The notes beneath the pieces were generated by a model, which saw nothing but the letters and a program-made list of their open reading frames with translations, was not told the DNA's origin and ran no database searches. A DNA stretch of 64,000 bases, from positions 1,364,001-1,428,000 of the forward strand of contig NZ_JAUSXT010000001.1 of assembly GCF_030816235.1 (NCBI RefSeq). The letters are read 5' to 3'. Origin of the DNA: Microbacterium sp. W4I4 (lineage in GTDB: Bacteria; Actinomycetota; Actinomycetes; Actinomycetales; Microbacteriaceae). The stretch's first letter is position 1. Each line of letters starts with the position of its first letter. The translations under genes and the position numbers were made by a program. This document shows, piece by piece, positions 37,294 to 45,717 of this stretch.

Positions 37294-38376
37294 ATGACAG
37301 ACATCATTGTTATCGGCGGCGGGGTGATGGGGCTGGCGACGGCTTGGGAGCTGAGCCGCCGCGGGCACCGCCCTGTGGTGCTCGAGCAGTTCGCGCGCGG
37401 GCACGCGCAAGGCGCATCGCACGGTGCGACCCGCAATTTCAACAACGCCTACGACGAGGCGCACTACCTCGATCTGCTCGTGCGCGCCCGTGACGGCTGG
37501 GATGCGCTGGGCGAGCCCGGCGGCGAGCCGCTGCTTCGGCTGCACGGCCTCGTCACGCACGGTCAGGTCGACATCGCGTCGGTGCACGCCCGGCTCGGCG
37601 AACGAGGCATCCCGTCCGAGATCCTGGATGCGCGGGAGGCGGGGCGTCGCTGGCCGGGCATGCGCTTCGACACGGATGTGCTGTGGTCGGCCGATGCCGG
37701 TGTCATCCGGGCATCCGCTGCTCTTGTCGAATTCGAGCGCCGCATCGTGGCCGCCGGCGGCGAAGTGCGCTGGAACGCACCTGCGCTGAGCATCCGCGAA
37801 GACGCCGCGGGCGTCGCGGTGACGCTGCCCGATGGCGTTGTGCATGCCGAGACGGTGGTGATCACGGCCGGCGCGTGGACGTCGAAGCTTCTCGGAACGG
37901 GCTTGCCGCGACTGCGCGTCACCGAGGAGACACCCGCCCATTTCGCGCCTCTGTCAGAGGCCCCGTGGCCCTCGTTCAACCACCACGTCGACCCCGCGAG
38001 CCATCCCGCGACGGTGTACGGCATGCCCACACCGGGCGAGGGCGTGAAGGTCGGTTTCCACCGGGTCGGCGACGAGGTCGATCCAGACGACCGGCCGCAC
38101 CGCACCACGCACGCCGACGCGCTGGCGGACTATGTGCGCGAGTGGATGCCCGGGCTCGACCCGGCTTCGGCCGTGCATCTGAGCTGCACGTACACCTCCA
38201 CCGACGACAGCACGTTCATCCTGGAGCGGCGCGGCCGACTGGTGATCGGCGCGGGGTTCTCCGGGCACGGCTTCAAGTTCGCTCCGGGTGTCGGAGCCGT
38301 GCTGGCCGACCTCGTGGCCGAACCGGCCGCGTCGACGCCCTTCGCGGGCATCCCTCGCACTACCGCAGCTGGATGA
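37294..38376 (+). CDS. FAD-dependent amine oxidase, sarcosine / N-methyltryptophan oxidase type
   Basis: A 360-residue flavoenzyme of the monomeric sarcosine oxidase family. The N-terminal dinucleotide fold is IIVIGGGVMGLATAWELSRR, with QGASHGATRNF after it. Cys298 in HLSCTYTSTDD occupies the place of the covalent-FAD cysteine, and the C-terminal FAD loop is IGAGFSGHGFKFAPG. It oxidises a secondary amine to an aldehyde and primary amine with hydrogen peroxide release; the exact substrate cannot be told. The open frame begins far upstream but AGGAGA precedes the ATG at 37294. Its last 17 bases overlap the convergent vapC gene. Confidence 0.9.
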   Translation: MTDIIVIGGGVMGLATAWELSRRGHRPVVLEQFARGHAQGASHGATRNFNNAYDEAHYLDLLVRARDGWDALGEPGGEPLLRLHGLVTHGQVDIASVHARLGERGIPSEILDAREAGRRWPGMRFDTDVLWSADAGVIRASAALVEFERRIVAAGGEVRWNAPALSIREDAAGVAVTLPDGVVHAETVVITAGAWTSKLLGTGLPRLRVTEETPAHFAPLSEAPWPSFNHHVDPASHPATVYGMPTPGEGVKVGFHRVGDEVDPDDRPHRTTHADALADYVREWMPGLDPASAVHLSCTYTSTDDSTFILERRGRLVIGAGFSGHGFKFAPGVGAVLADLVAEPAASTPFAGIPRTTAAG

Positions 38377-38722
38377 TGCGGTCCGACTCACCCCAGGCTC
38401 TGTCAGCAGTGAGTGCCGGCCGACCGAGTCGCGCGGCGAGCGCGAGGCACAGTCTGTCGCCCAACGACAGGCCGGAGCCTCGCCTCCACGACGAGGCGGC
38501 GTTCTCGGCATCCGCTGCGGTCACCGGCTCCACGCGCAGGTCGTAGCTCAGCAGCAGAGCGCGGGCCACACCCCAATCGGCTCCTCCCGAGCGGATCTTC
38601 TGGGCGATCTCCGACCAGTTCGCGGCACCGATCACTGCGCCGTCCAGGTAGGACTCGACCTGGTCGGCTCCTGGCTCGCCCTGCATGTAGGCGAGCACTG
38701 CCGATGCGTCGAGCACCGTCAT
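38360..38722 (-). CDS. vapC: PIN domain toxin, VapC family
   Basis: A 120-residue PIN-domain ribonuclease. The conserved acidic residues are visible: VLDASAVLAYMQGE (first Asp), NWSEIAQKI (Glu), SLGDRLCLALA (Asp) and ALTADRAW (final Asp). Such toxins cleave tRNA or rRNA when free of antitoxin. Its start overlaps the antitoxin stop (ATGA). The 3' end runs 17 bases into the convergent oxidase gene, so the two transcripts are antisense there. Confidence 0.88.
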   Translation of the reverse strand: MTVLDASAVLAYMQGEPGADQVESYLDGAVIGAANWSEIAQKIRSGGADWGVARALLLSYDLRVEPVTAADAENAASSWRRGSGLSLGDRLCLALAARLGRPALTADRAWGESDRIIQLR

Positions 38723-38964
38723 GCCGCGTCTTCCGCCTCCGACGCCGCGCGTCGTTCGTCGAGCAGATCGGCGACGAGATCCGCTCCGGCGAGCTGAGCG
38801 CGCACGATCCGCTTGGCCTGCTCGCGGGTGGCCAGGACGACCCCATTCGCCGTCTCGATGAAGAGCAGGGGCGTCCCGGATTCCCAATGCTGCTGAGCGC
38901 GCAGAGTCGCAGGTACGACCAGCCGACCCCGGTCTCCCATCACGCTTCCATATGTCCCACTCAT
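38719..38964 (-). CDS. vapB: AbrB/MazE-type antitoxin of the VapC toxin
   Basis: An 81-residue DNA-binding antitoxin. The swapped-hairpin AbrB fold lies at residues 2-48 (GSVMGDRGRLVVPATLR, then GTPLLFIETANGVVLATRE) and the C-terminal helix with Ala/Glu-rich residues should wrap the toxin. Coupled to vapC by a 4-base overlap. The 33-base gap after the decarboxylase gene contains the AT-rich GGTACAGTGAATTTATG on the minus strand, the likely self-regulated promoter. Confidence 0.85.
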   Translation of the reverse strand: MSGTYGSVMGDRGRLVVPATLRAQQHWESGTPLLFIETANGVVLATREQAKRIVRAQLAGADLVADLLDERRAASEAEDAA

Positions 38965-38997
38965 AAATTCACTGTACCACCGTGGGCTCTGTGATGG

Positions 38998-40467
38998 TCA
39001 GCGCGGATCGGACATCCGCGCGAGCAGTTCGCTCAGCAGCGCCTCGGAGACCGGATGCGGCAGCTTCTCGATCAGCGCCATCAGCTGCGCCATCGGCTGA
39101 TCGGCCGAGACCTTCCCCGCCCCGGCCAGCCGCAGCAGACGCCAAGCGGCCTTCGGCCCCGGCACCCGTCCGTTCTCGCCGTAGCCCAGTGCTCGCATGC
39201 CCGCCAGCAGCATCCGTGCGTCGGCCTGCGGCTTGCCGCGGACGGAATCGGATGCTGCGCGAAGCGCCTGCGTGAACTCGGCGAGGCCCTGCTCGAGCAC
39301 CGGCGTCAGCGTGAGGTGGGCGCTGTGCGGAATGCGCACGCCGTCGCTCTGCAGAACCCCGGGCTGGTGCTGGATCTTCCAGCCGTACGCAGTCAGCGCG
39401 TCGGCGAGCCGGTGCGGGTCGACCTGCTCGGCCGGGACGGCTGCGGCATCCGCGACGAGGGCGATCGCGGGTCCGACCGGGTCGCCCATCACCGACAGCC
39501 CCGGGATGCCGTCCACCGTCTCCCTCAGGGAGAGCGCCACCCGTCGGATCGATCCGACCAGCTCGGCGTACCCCTGCTCGCCCAAGTGCTGCGTGATCGC
39601 CCAGGCCGCGGCCAGCGGCGACGCCGATCGCGAGCCCAGCAGCGTGGGGTTCACCACCGGGTAGCCCGCCCAGCGCGTGGTGGCGAAGAACTGCGCGCGC
39701 TGTCGGCGGCGAGCATGCGGTCCGCCGTGCAGCAGCACCGAGACGCCCTTGGGCGCGTAGCCGAACTTGTGCAGGTCGGCCGAGATGCTGGTCACGCCGC
39801 GCACCCGGAAGTCCCAGGTCGGCAGCCCCGGCCACCAGGGCAGCACGAAGCCGCCGAAGCAGGAGTCGACGTGGCACGAGATCCCGCGCGCCTCGGCAGC
39901 TGCGGCGACAGCGGCGATCGGCTCGAGCGCACCGCTGGGATACGCCGGCGCCGACACCACGACGAGCGCGACGTCGTCGTCCATCCGCGCGATGAGGTCC
40001 TCGGCCCGCACCGACCCGTCCACGTCGCACGGCACCGCATCCCAGTCCAGGTCGAACAGGTGCGCGGCCTTCTGAAAGGCGGCATGCACGCTGGTGGCCG
40101 TCAGCAGGCGTGGCCGCCCGCCTTCGGGATGCGCCTGGCGCCACAGGTCGCGCGCGGTCTTCACGGCGAGCAGACAGCTCTCGGTCCCTCCACTGGTGAT
40201 GGTTCCGACCACGGAGCGGCCGCCGTGCAGCATCCGCCTGGTGAATCCGATCAGGTCGCGCTCCATCGCCGCGATCGAGGGGAACACGGTGGGGTCGAGT
40301 CCGTTCAGGGGCCGCGCGAGACGCGCCGCAGCATCCGCGAGTTCGTCGAGCTCGTCCCGGCCGGAGTCGTAGACGTACGACAGCACTCGGCCGCCGTGGG
40401 TCGGCGCGTCGCCTTCGCGCAGCGCCCTCAGCCGGTCGAGGATCTCGCTCGCGCGACTATCGGTCAT
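38998..40467 (-). CDS. PLP-dependent decarboxylase/lyase, sphingosine-phosphate lyase-like
   Basis: A 489-residue fold-type I PLP enzyme. Visible landmarks are VVGTITSGGTESCLLAVKTA, TSVHAAFQKAAHLF, the CHVDSCFGGFVLPW Asp that holds the pyridine nitrogen, and the PLP Lys near residue 232 in ISADLHKFGYAPKG. The closest families are sphingosine-1-phosphate lyase and the bacterial glutamate/aspartate decarboxylase relatives; Ala-Pro-Lys-Gly after the Lys supports the lyase-like branch. The natural substrate is not known. It overlaps the MFS gene upstream by four bases (ATGA), so transporter and enzyme are an operon. Confidence 0.88.
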   Translation of the reverse strand: MTDSRASEILDRLRALREGDAPTHGGRVLSYVYDSGRDELDELADAAARLARPLNGLDPTVFPSIAAMERDLIGFTRRMLHGGRSVVGTITSGGTESCLLAVKTARDLWRQAHPEGGRPRLLTATSVHAAFQKAAHLFDLDWDAVPCDVDGSVRAEDLIARMDDDVALVVVSAPAYPSGALEPIAAVAAAAEARGISCHVDSCFGGFVLPWWPGLPTWDFRVRGVTSISADLHKFGYAPKGVSVLLHGGPHARRRQRAQFFATTRWAGYPVVNPTLLGSRSASPLAAAWAITQHLGEQGYAELVGSIRRVALSLRETVDGIPGLSVMGDPVGPAIALVADAAAVPAEQVDPHRLADALTAYGWKIQHQPGVLQSDGVRIPHSAHLTLTPVLEQGLAEFTQALRAASDSVRGKPQADARMLLAGMRALGYGENGRVPGPKAAWRLLRLAGAGKVSADQPMAQLMALIEKLPHPVSEALLSELLARMSDPR

Positions 40468-41819
40468 GCCGACGTGCCCACGATGTCGCGCTCACGCAAC
40501 CGGTAGCGGGCGAGCACGATCATGCTCAGCAGCATGAGCGCGGTGGGGAGGATGCTGAACGACACGGCGATGCCGGTCACCGCGGATGCCGGCTGCACGA
40601 CCTCTTCGCCGACCGTCGTCTCGAGGTAGCCGGTGACGGCCAGCACGACAGCGAGGACCGTGCCGCCGAGCGCCATGCCGGTCGTCTCACCCGCAGTCCA
40701 CACCCCACCGAAGATGCCGGAGCGGTTCTCTCCCCCGGCGGCGGTGCGGTCGTGGGCGATGACGTCGGGAAGCATCGCCATCGGCAGCGTCTGCATGCCC
40801 GCGTAGGCGGCGCCGGCGAGTGCGACCGGCGCGAGAATCCACCATCCCGGCATCCACACCATCACCGAGAGCACGAGCGTCGCCAGCAGGAAGACCGCGC
40901 TCGCCAGCCGGAAGGCGCGCTCCTTGCCGATGCGATCGGCGATGAGCTTCCACACCGGAGCCATCAGCACGGCCGGGGCGATGAGCGCGACGAACAGCTG
41001 CGTGACGGCGGTCTCGTCGTTCAGCACCCAGCGGGCGACGTACTGGGCGGCGGCGAGCATCATGCCCGTCGCCAGGCCCTGCAGCATGAACGTGCCCAGC
41101 AGTGCGCGAAACGGCTGGCTCTCGCGCAGCACGGTGATGCCGTCGCGGTAGTGCTCGCCGATGGTCGCGCCGGGGCGCACGGGCAGCAGCGGGCGGGTCG
41201 GGGCGACGGATGCCGAGATCAGCATCGCCACGCCGAGCACGACGGCGGCGACGATCGCCATCACCAGGTAGCCGAGCAGCTGGTCGTCGGGGAACAGTGC
41301 GCGCAGCTCGGGCCCGCCGGCGCCGAAGAGCAGGATCGCGATGGTCAGCACGACGACCCGCCAGCTGAGCAGGCGGGTGCGCTCTCGGTAGTGGTCGGTG
41401 AGTTCTGCCGGCAGCGCGATGTAGGGCACCTGGAACAGACTGAAGCAGGTCGCGGCGAGCATGAACGCCACCAGCACCCACAGCCCCGCGGGCAGCGGCG
41501 AGAATCCGGCCGGCACGGCGAAGGTGAGCACGAAGGCGATCGGCAGGCCGATGGCGCCGAGGCGCATCATCCGGCGGCGGGTGCCGGAGTGCGCCAGCGC
41601 GCGGTCGCTGATCCCGCCGATCACCGGGTCGATCAGCACGTCCCACACCTTCGCGGCGGTCACGATGGCGCCCGCGGCGAGCGCCGTCACACCGAGCGAG
41701 TCGGTGAGGTAGTAGACGAGGACGAGGCCGGGCAGCGTGGAGAACCCGCCCGTGCCGAGCGACCCGATCGCGTACCGGGAGATCTGCCCGCGCGTGAGCG
41801 AATTCGACCCTGAACCCAT
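40464..41819 (-). CDS. MFS transporter, GPH/melibiose-type
   Basis: A 451-residue membrane transporter with twelve predicted helices. The N-terminal half has KVWDVLIDPVIGGISDRALA with the following SGTRRRMMRLGAIGLPI, the signature of the glycoside-pentoside-hexuronide cation symporter family. The C-terminal half includes AAGGENRSGIFGGVWTAGET. GPH members carry sugars, but the coupling to a PLP lyase suggests a different substrate. The start is probably MGSGSNSLTRG at 41819, not the Met ten codons earlier. Confidence 0.85.
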   Translation of the reverse strand: MGSGSNSLTRGQISRYAIGSLGTGGFSTLPGLVLVYYLTDSLGVTALAAGAIVTAAKVWDVLIDPVIGGISDRALAHSGTRRRMMRLGAIGLPIAFVLTFAVPAGFSPLPAGLWVLVAFMLAATCFSLFQVPYIALPAELTDHYRERTRLLSWRVVVLTIAILLFGAGGPELRALFPDDQLLGYLVMAIVAAVVLGVAMLISASVAPTRPLLPVRPGATIGEHYRDGITVLRESQPFRALLGTFMLQGLATGMMLAAAQYVARWVLNDETAVTQLFVALIAPAVLMAPVWKLIADRIGKERAFRLASAVFLLATLVLSVMVWMPGWWILAPVALAGAAYAGMQTLPMAMLPDVIAHDRTAAGGENRSGIFGGVWTAGETTGMALGGTVLAVVLAVTGYLETTVGEEVVQPASAVTGIAVSFSILPTALMLLSMIVLARYRLRERDIVGTSA

Positions 41820-41897
41820 GTCGCTCACTCTAGTGGTGAGCGGCGACATGCCCCGGTGCCCACGAGAACGCGGGGCGCCTTGCGAAGAGGGGTGCCG

Positions 41898-42449
41898 TCA
41901 GACGAGCGAGCCCGTCACCGGCACGGTGTTCGCGAACAGATCGAGCACGGGGCAGTGCTCCTCGACGACCACGCGCAGCTTCTCGTACTCCTCGGCGGTG
42001 TTCGGCCCGGTGATGTCGATCCTCACGCGCACGTCGCTGAAGCCCGCGCGGCCCGACTCGTCGATGCCGAAGAGCTTGCGCACGTCGAGGTCGCCCTCGG
42101 CACTCACCTCGATGTCATCGATCGTCAGCCCCAGCGCCTGCGCGTAGAGCCGGAAGACCACCACCTGGCAGGAGATCAGCGCGCCGAGCGCGTACTCGAC
42201 GGGACTCGCGGCCGCATCGTCGCCCGCCAGGGCTGCGGGCTCGTCCACGAGGAAGGTGTGCTTGCCGGCGCGGATCTCGGTGCCGACCGAGCCGACGCCG
42301 CGGCCGCTCACCTTGTAGGTCAACTGGGCGTTGTTCACGTCGCGCGCGATGCGCTCGTTCCAGGTCGTGCCCGCATCGGTGAGGCGCTGCGCGCGCTCCT
42401 CGGCGGTGATGTCGGCGATGGCATCGAGAGTGTCGTTGAGAAGAGTCAT
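41898..42449 (-). CDS. OsmC family peroxiredoxin-like protein
   Basis: A 183-residue OsmC-fold protein that reduces organic hydroperoxides in the family's characterised members. The two redox cysteines are seen in ALISCQVVVFRLYA and VEEHCPVLDLF. A redox Arg or Glu region is in the KVSGRGVGSVGTE strand. The start is MTLLNDTLDAIA at 42449. It lies between the MFS gene and DUF2277, all leftward, but separated enough to have its own promoter. Confidence 0.88.
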   Translation of the reverse strand: MTLLNDTLDAIADITAEERAQRLTDAGTTWNERIARDVNNAQLTYKVSGRGVGSVGTEIRAGKHTFLVDEPAALAGDDAAASPVEYALGALISCQVVVFRLYAQALGLTIDDIEVSAEGDLDVRKLFGIDESGRAGFSDVRVRIDITGPNTAEEYEKLRVVVEEHCPVLDLFANTVPVTGSLV

Positions 42450-42545
42450 GCGGCGACCGTAACCGGGCAGGCGGATGTTGCGCACGCCACCGCGTCACGC
42501 GATGCAACACCCCGTCACGGGGCGAAACAGTACGGGGCGAAACAG

Positions 42546-42821
42546 TCAGGCGGCATACCGCCCGGATGCCACGGCGCGGGCACGTGCCTTAGCCGCCTCC
42601 TCCTCACGGTTCTTGGGCGGGCGCACCGCCACCAGATCGTTCAGCAGATGCTGCGTGACATGCGCGATCTCGGCGACCGCCTGGTCGAAGACCTCTTGGT
42701 TGGCCTTGGACGGCTTGGTCGTGCCCGCGATCTTGCGCACATACTGCAATGCCGCCGCGTGCACCTCGTCGGAGGTCGCGGCCGGCTCGAAGTTATGGAG
42801 GGTGTGGATGTTTCGGCACAT
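42546..42821 (-). CDS. DUF2277 family protein
   Basis: A 91-residue protein starting MCRNIHTLHNFEPAATSDEV, the family hallmark, followed by AALQYVRKIAGTTKPSKANQ and HVTQHLLNDLVAVRPP. Members are small helical proteins of unknown role. It stands alone between OsmC and the surface protein, with two terminators upstream isolating it. Confidence 0.9.
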   Translation of the reverse strand: MCRNIHTLHNFEPAATSDEVHAAALQYVRKIAGTTKPSKANQEVFDQAVAEIAHVTQHLLNDLVAVRPPKNREEEAAKARARAVASGRYAA

Positions 42822-42874
42822 GCCAGCACGCTACGCCGCGCCTCCGACATGCGTAACCCCTCGGACATGGGGAA

Positions 42875-42902
42875 GGAGCGGATGCCGGGCAGCATCCGCT
42901 CC
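42875..42902 (-). terminator. Second hairpin terminator after the surface protein gene
   Basis: An 11-base perfect stem, GGAGCGGATGC with GCATCCGCTCC, with a 6-base loop, placed behind the stem at 42905-42937. Confidence 0.7.
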
Positions 42903-42904
42903 TC

Positions 42905-42937
42905 GTCCCGCGCAGGTATCCCAGCCCTGCGCGGGAC
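42905..42937 (-). terminator. First hairpin terminator after the surface protein gene
   Basis: A 12-base perfect stem, GTCCCGCGCAGG with CCTGCGCGGGAC, with a 9-base loop, 7 bases beyond the stop codon. Tandem hairpins suggest a highly expressed or tightly insulated gene. Confidence 0.8.
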
Positions 42938-42944
42938 ACACACG

Positions 42945-44870
42945 TCAGACGCGCGAGCGTCGACGCAGCGCGACCAGCGCGCCTCCCATCCCCAGCAGGA
43001 GCGTCCCAGCCGTCCCGGCGATCAGCGCCGGGACGCTGTCGGAGCCGGTGCGCGCGAGCTCCTCCGCCGAAGCCTCCACGGGGCGCGGAGCAGCAGCAGG
43101 TGCCGGCGAGACCTCAGGCAGAGGCGACGGCGATTCGTCCGGCTTCGGAGTCGGCTCAGGAGTCGGCTCAGGGTCGGTGCCCGGCTCGGGTTCCGGATCG
43201 GTGCCCGGCTGCGGTTCACCATCGGCGATCGCCTCGAGAGCTGCGCAGTTGTTCCGCACACTCGATTCGACGCGCGCCGTCGTGACGCATGCTTCCACCG
43301 CCCGGTTCGACTCTGCGGCGGTGAGGCGCGCCGGGAATGTCAGCGTCGCGCTCGTCCCCACATCGAAGCCCGCGTCCGGTGCATACACCGACGAGGTCGC
43401 GTCCGCGGAGACCAGCGTCCAACCAGCGGGCGCGGCGTTCGGATCACGGAGCTCGATGTTGTCGGCCCAGGTGATCACCAGTCGCAGATCCTCGACGGGT
43501 GCAGCCGCCAGCCCCGCCCCCACGGAATGGCTGTCCACCGCGACCGTGATGTCGAACTCGGTGCCCACCTCGCCGTGAACGCCGGACCAGCCCAGCTCGA
43601 CCTCGGCGGAGTGATCGATCCCGACGGTGAGGTCGACATCGGCATCCGACACGACCAGGCTGCAGCGCAGGGTCGCTCCCGGCTCCAGGCGCACGGTCTT
43701 GCCGTACGGTCCCGACTGACCCGCACCGCAGTTCCAGTCCCCGCCCTTCCAGGCCGAGAGATCGAATCCGGGCTGTGCGGAGGCGGATGCCACCAGCCGC
43801 GGCACGTAGTCGCCGGCCGGCACCTGCACCTTCGCACCGGATGCGACAGTGCCGGCGACAGAGCCGTCGGGGCCGACGAGCGCCACGGCGAAGTCCGAGG
43901 CCTCCCCGACGTGGACGCGGTCGCCCTCGGCGTCGTAGCCCGGCACCGGCAAGAGCATCGCGAGCTCGAAGTACGGGTCGGGAAGCGGTCCCGTCACCTC
44001 GTACGTGAACGAGCAGGCGGTCGTGAATGCAGGGCGGACATCCACGTACCACTGGCCGTCGCGCTGATACTGCAGATCGGGCTCGAACGTGGTGATGTCG
44101 CTGATGAGCTCCTGGTACGAGCAGAACACCTCCCGGAAGGTCGTCTGCGCCGCTGCGACGGCGCCCATCTCGACCTTCATCGCGAAGGGGCCGGCGACGG
44201 GATCGAAAGCCATGAGCGCCTTGATATCCGGGTCGGACACGTAGGTCACGGGACCGGTCGCCGTGATCGTCCAGGTGAAGTCCTCGGGATACGGGGAGAT
44301 CGTGTCCCCGTTCGCGTCGACCAGGTTGACGGTCACCGCGAAGAGGTTCGGCAGCACGTCGGGATCGACGACCACGACTGCGGGCGCGACGAGTGATGCG
44401 GATGCGGATGCAGATGCGGACGGAGCCACCGCGTCGGCATTGTTCTGCGCGGTCTGCGGCGCGGGCGCCTCAGGAACGACGGCGGGAGTCGCAGGACTGG
44501 ACCCGTCCCCCTCCGGCATGCCCTCCTTCGCTCCCGGATCCGCGTCGACGGGCTCGTCCACCACGACCGGCTCATCCGCGTCGACGGGCTCGTCCACCAC
44601 GACCGGCTCGTCCACCACGACCGACTCATCCACCACGACAGCCGCCTCCACCTCGAGAGGCGGATCCGCCGTCACCTCGGCGACGACGACGTCGGTCGGT
44701 TCGGTCGCGACGCTCGCGACGGCCTCATCACCCGAGTCCGCCTGGGCCGCCAGCCCGGGCCCCAGCAGCGCCAGCCCCGCCGCGAGCGCGGCGATCGACA
44801 ACCGGGCCCCTGGCGAGCGGAGCGGCCCGCCTGACCGACGTCTCGCCGTGTGTCTGCGTGCTCGAACCAT
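42945..44870 (-). CDS. LAXTG-anchored surface protein with repeat-rich N-terminus
   Basis: A 641-residue secreted protein. The signal peptide contains LSIAALAAGLALLGPGLAAQ and is followed by an acidic repeat region (VVVDEPVDADEPVVVDEP) and an Ala-Ser run. The middle (about residues 175-560) consists of extracellular beta modules with cysteines (FREVFCSYQELI, WNCGAGQSGPYG) and domains resembling DUF11/Ig-like repeats (VELGWSGVHGEVGTEFDITV). Pro/Glu-rich spacer PEPEPGTDPEPTPEP leads to the sorting signal: LARTG near residue 605, a Gly/Leu helix and RRRSRV. The start ATG at 44870 has AAGGGGG ahead of it. It lies downstream of, and co-directional with, the two-component genes. Confidence 0.82.
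   Translation of the reverse strand: MVRARRHTARRRSGGPLRSPGARLSIAALAAGLALLGPGLAAQADSGDEAVASVATEPTDVVVAEVTADPPLEVEAAVVVDESVVVDEPVVVDEPVDADEPVVVDEPVDADPGAKEGMPEGDGSSPATPAVVPEAPAPQTAQNNADAVAPSASASASASLVAPAVVVVDPDVLPNLFAVTVNLVDANGDTISPYPEDFTWTITATGPVTYVSDPDIKALMAFDPVAGPFAMKVEMGAVAAAQTTFREVFCSYQELISDITTFEPDLQYQRDGQWYVDVRPAFTTACSFTYEVTGPLPDPYFELAMLLPVPGYDAEGDRVHVGEASDFAVALVGPDGSVAGTVASGAKVQVPAGDYVPRLVASASAQPGFDLSAWKGGDWNCGAGQSGPYGKTVRLEPGATLRCSLVVSDADVDLTVGIDHSAEVELGWSGVHGEVGTEFDITVAVDSHSVGAGLAAAPVEDLRLVITWADNIELRDPNAAPAGWTLVSADATSSVYAPDAGFDVGTSATLTFPARLTAAESNRAVEACVTTARVESSVRNNCAALEAIADGEPQPGTDPEPEPGTDPEPTPEPTPKPDESPSPLPEVSPAPAAAPRPVEASAEELARTGSDSVPALIAGTAGTLLLGMGGALVALRRRSRV
44539..44640. repeat. 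36-bp tandem repeat inside the surface protein gene
   Basis: Two near-identical 36-base units at 44539-44574 and 44575-44610 (opening TCCGCGTCGACGGGCTCG), followed by shorter partial units of the TCCACCACGAC type to 44640. They encode the acidic VVVDEPVDADEP repeats. Such arrays vary in length between strains and probably extend the stalk. Confidence 0.85.
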
Positions 44871-45008
44871 GTGTGATCCCCCTTGAACGAATGCGAGAAG
44901 CGCCGCGGCTGCGGGGGCAGCACTGCGGCGAGCGCGCCGATGGCGCTGCACACACTCTTCCGATCCGCCTGCGTCGCGGCATCCGCCCTGGGATGACACA
45001 CCATGCGA

Positions 45009-45019
45009 CCAAAGTTGAC
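45009..45019 (-). promoter_or_regulatory. Shared upstream motif, copy 1 (surface protein side)
   Basis: GTCAACTTTGG on the minus strand, 149 bases before the surface protein start. The same motif with one change lies 158 bases before the Lon-like lipoprotein gene at 47757. A second block of similarity (GGGCGGATGCCGCGACGCA) follows after 20 bases here and 19 bases there. Confidence 0.45.
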
Positions 45020-45021
45020 GA

Positions 45022-45717
45022 TCAGCCGGCGTCCTCCTCGGGGACGAGCCCGTGCTGCAGGGCGAATATCACCGCCTGCACCCGGTCGCGCAGCCCCAGC
45101 TTGGCGAGCAGCCGGGTCACGTACGTCTTCACCGTCGCCTCGCTGAGGAACAGCACCCCGGCGATCTCGGAGTTCGAGCGACCACGGGCGAGTTCGATGA
45201 ACACGTCCAGCTCGCGCTCCGTGAGCAGCCGGAGCTCAGCCGGCGGCTCCGGAAGCGGCCGGGTCTGGCCGAGGAAGCTCTCCACGAGCCGGTCCTGCAC
45301 GGCGCGCGAGAACACCCGCTCGCCGCGGTGCGCAGCCCTGATCGCCCTGAGCATCTCCTCGGGCGAGGCGGTCTTCAGCAGGTAGCCGGCCGCCCCGGCG
45401 CGCAGCGCCTGCTCGATGCTCTCGACCATGTTGAAGGTGGTGAGCATGATCACGACGCAATGCGGGTGATCGGCACGGATCCTCGTCAGTCCTTCGAGGC
45501 CGTCGGTGCCCGGCATCGACATGTCCATCAGCACGACGTCGGCCCGCTGCTCACCTGCGGCGATCGCCGCCTGAGCGCCGTCGGATGCCTCCGCCACCAC
45601 TTCCATGTCGGCTTCGACACCCAATATCGCCACGAGCCCTGCGCGCACCAGGTCATGATCGTCCGCGACGACGATGCGAATGCTCGGCTGCGAGCGCTCC
45701 TGCTGTTCAGCGGTCAC
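45022..45717 (-). CDS. NarL/FixJ family response regulator
   Basis: A 231-residue two-component regulator. The receiver domain has the acidic pair DDHD near residues 19-22, the phosphoacceptor Asp65 in VVLMDMSMPGTDG, and the conserved Lys in AGYLLKTASPEE. The C-terminal LuxR-type HTH reads LLTERELDVFIELARGRSNS, then FLSEATVKTYVTRLLAKLGL. The GTG at 45717 with GGGAG upstream is the best start. It overlaps the kinase stop by 11 bases, so the two are co-expressed. Nearby candidate targets are the surface protein and the Lon-like lipoprotein, which share a promoter motif. Confidence 0.92.
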   Translation of the reverse strand: MTAEQQERSQPSIRIVVADDHDLVRAGLVAILGVEADMEVVAEASDGAQAAIAAGEQRADVVLMDMSMPGTDGLEGLTRIRADHPHCVVIMLTTFNMVESIEQALRAGAAGYLLKTASPEEMLRAIRAAHRGERVFSRAVQDRLVESFLGQTRPLPEPPAELRLLTERELDVFIELARGRSNSEIAGVLFLSEATVKTYVTRLLAKLGLRDRVQAVIFALQHGLVPEEDAG

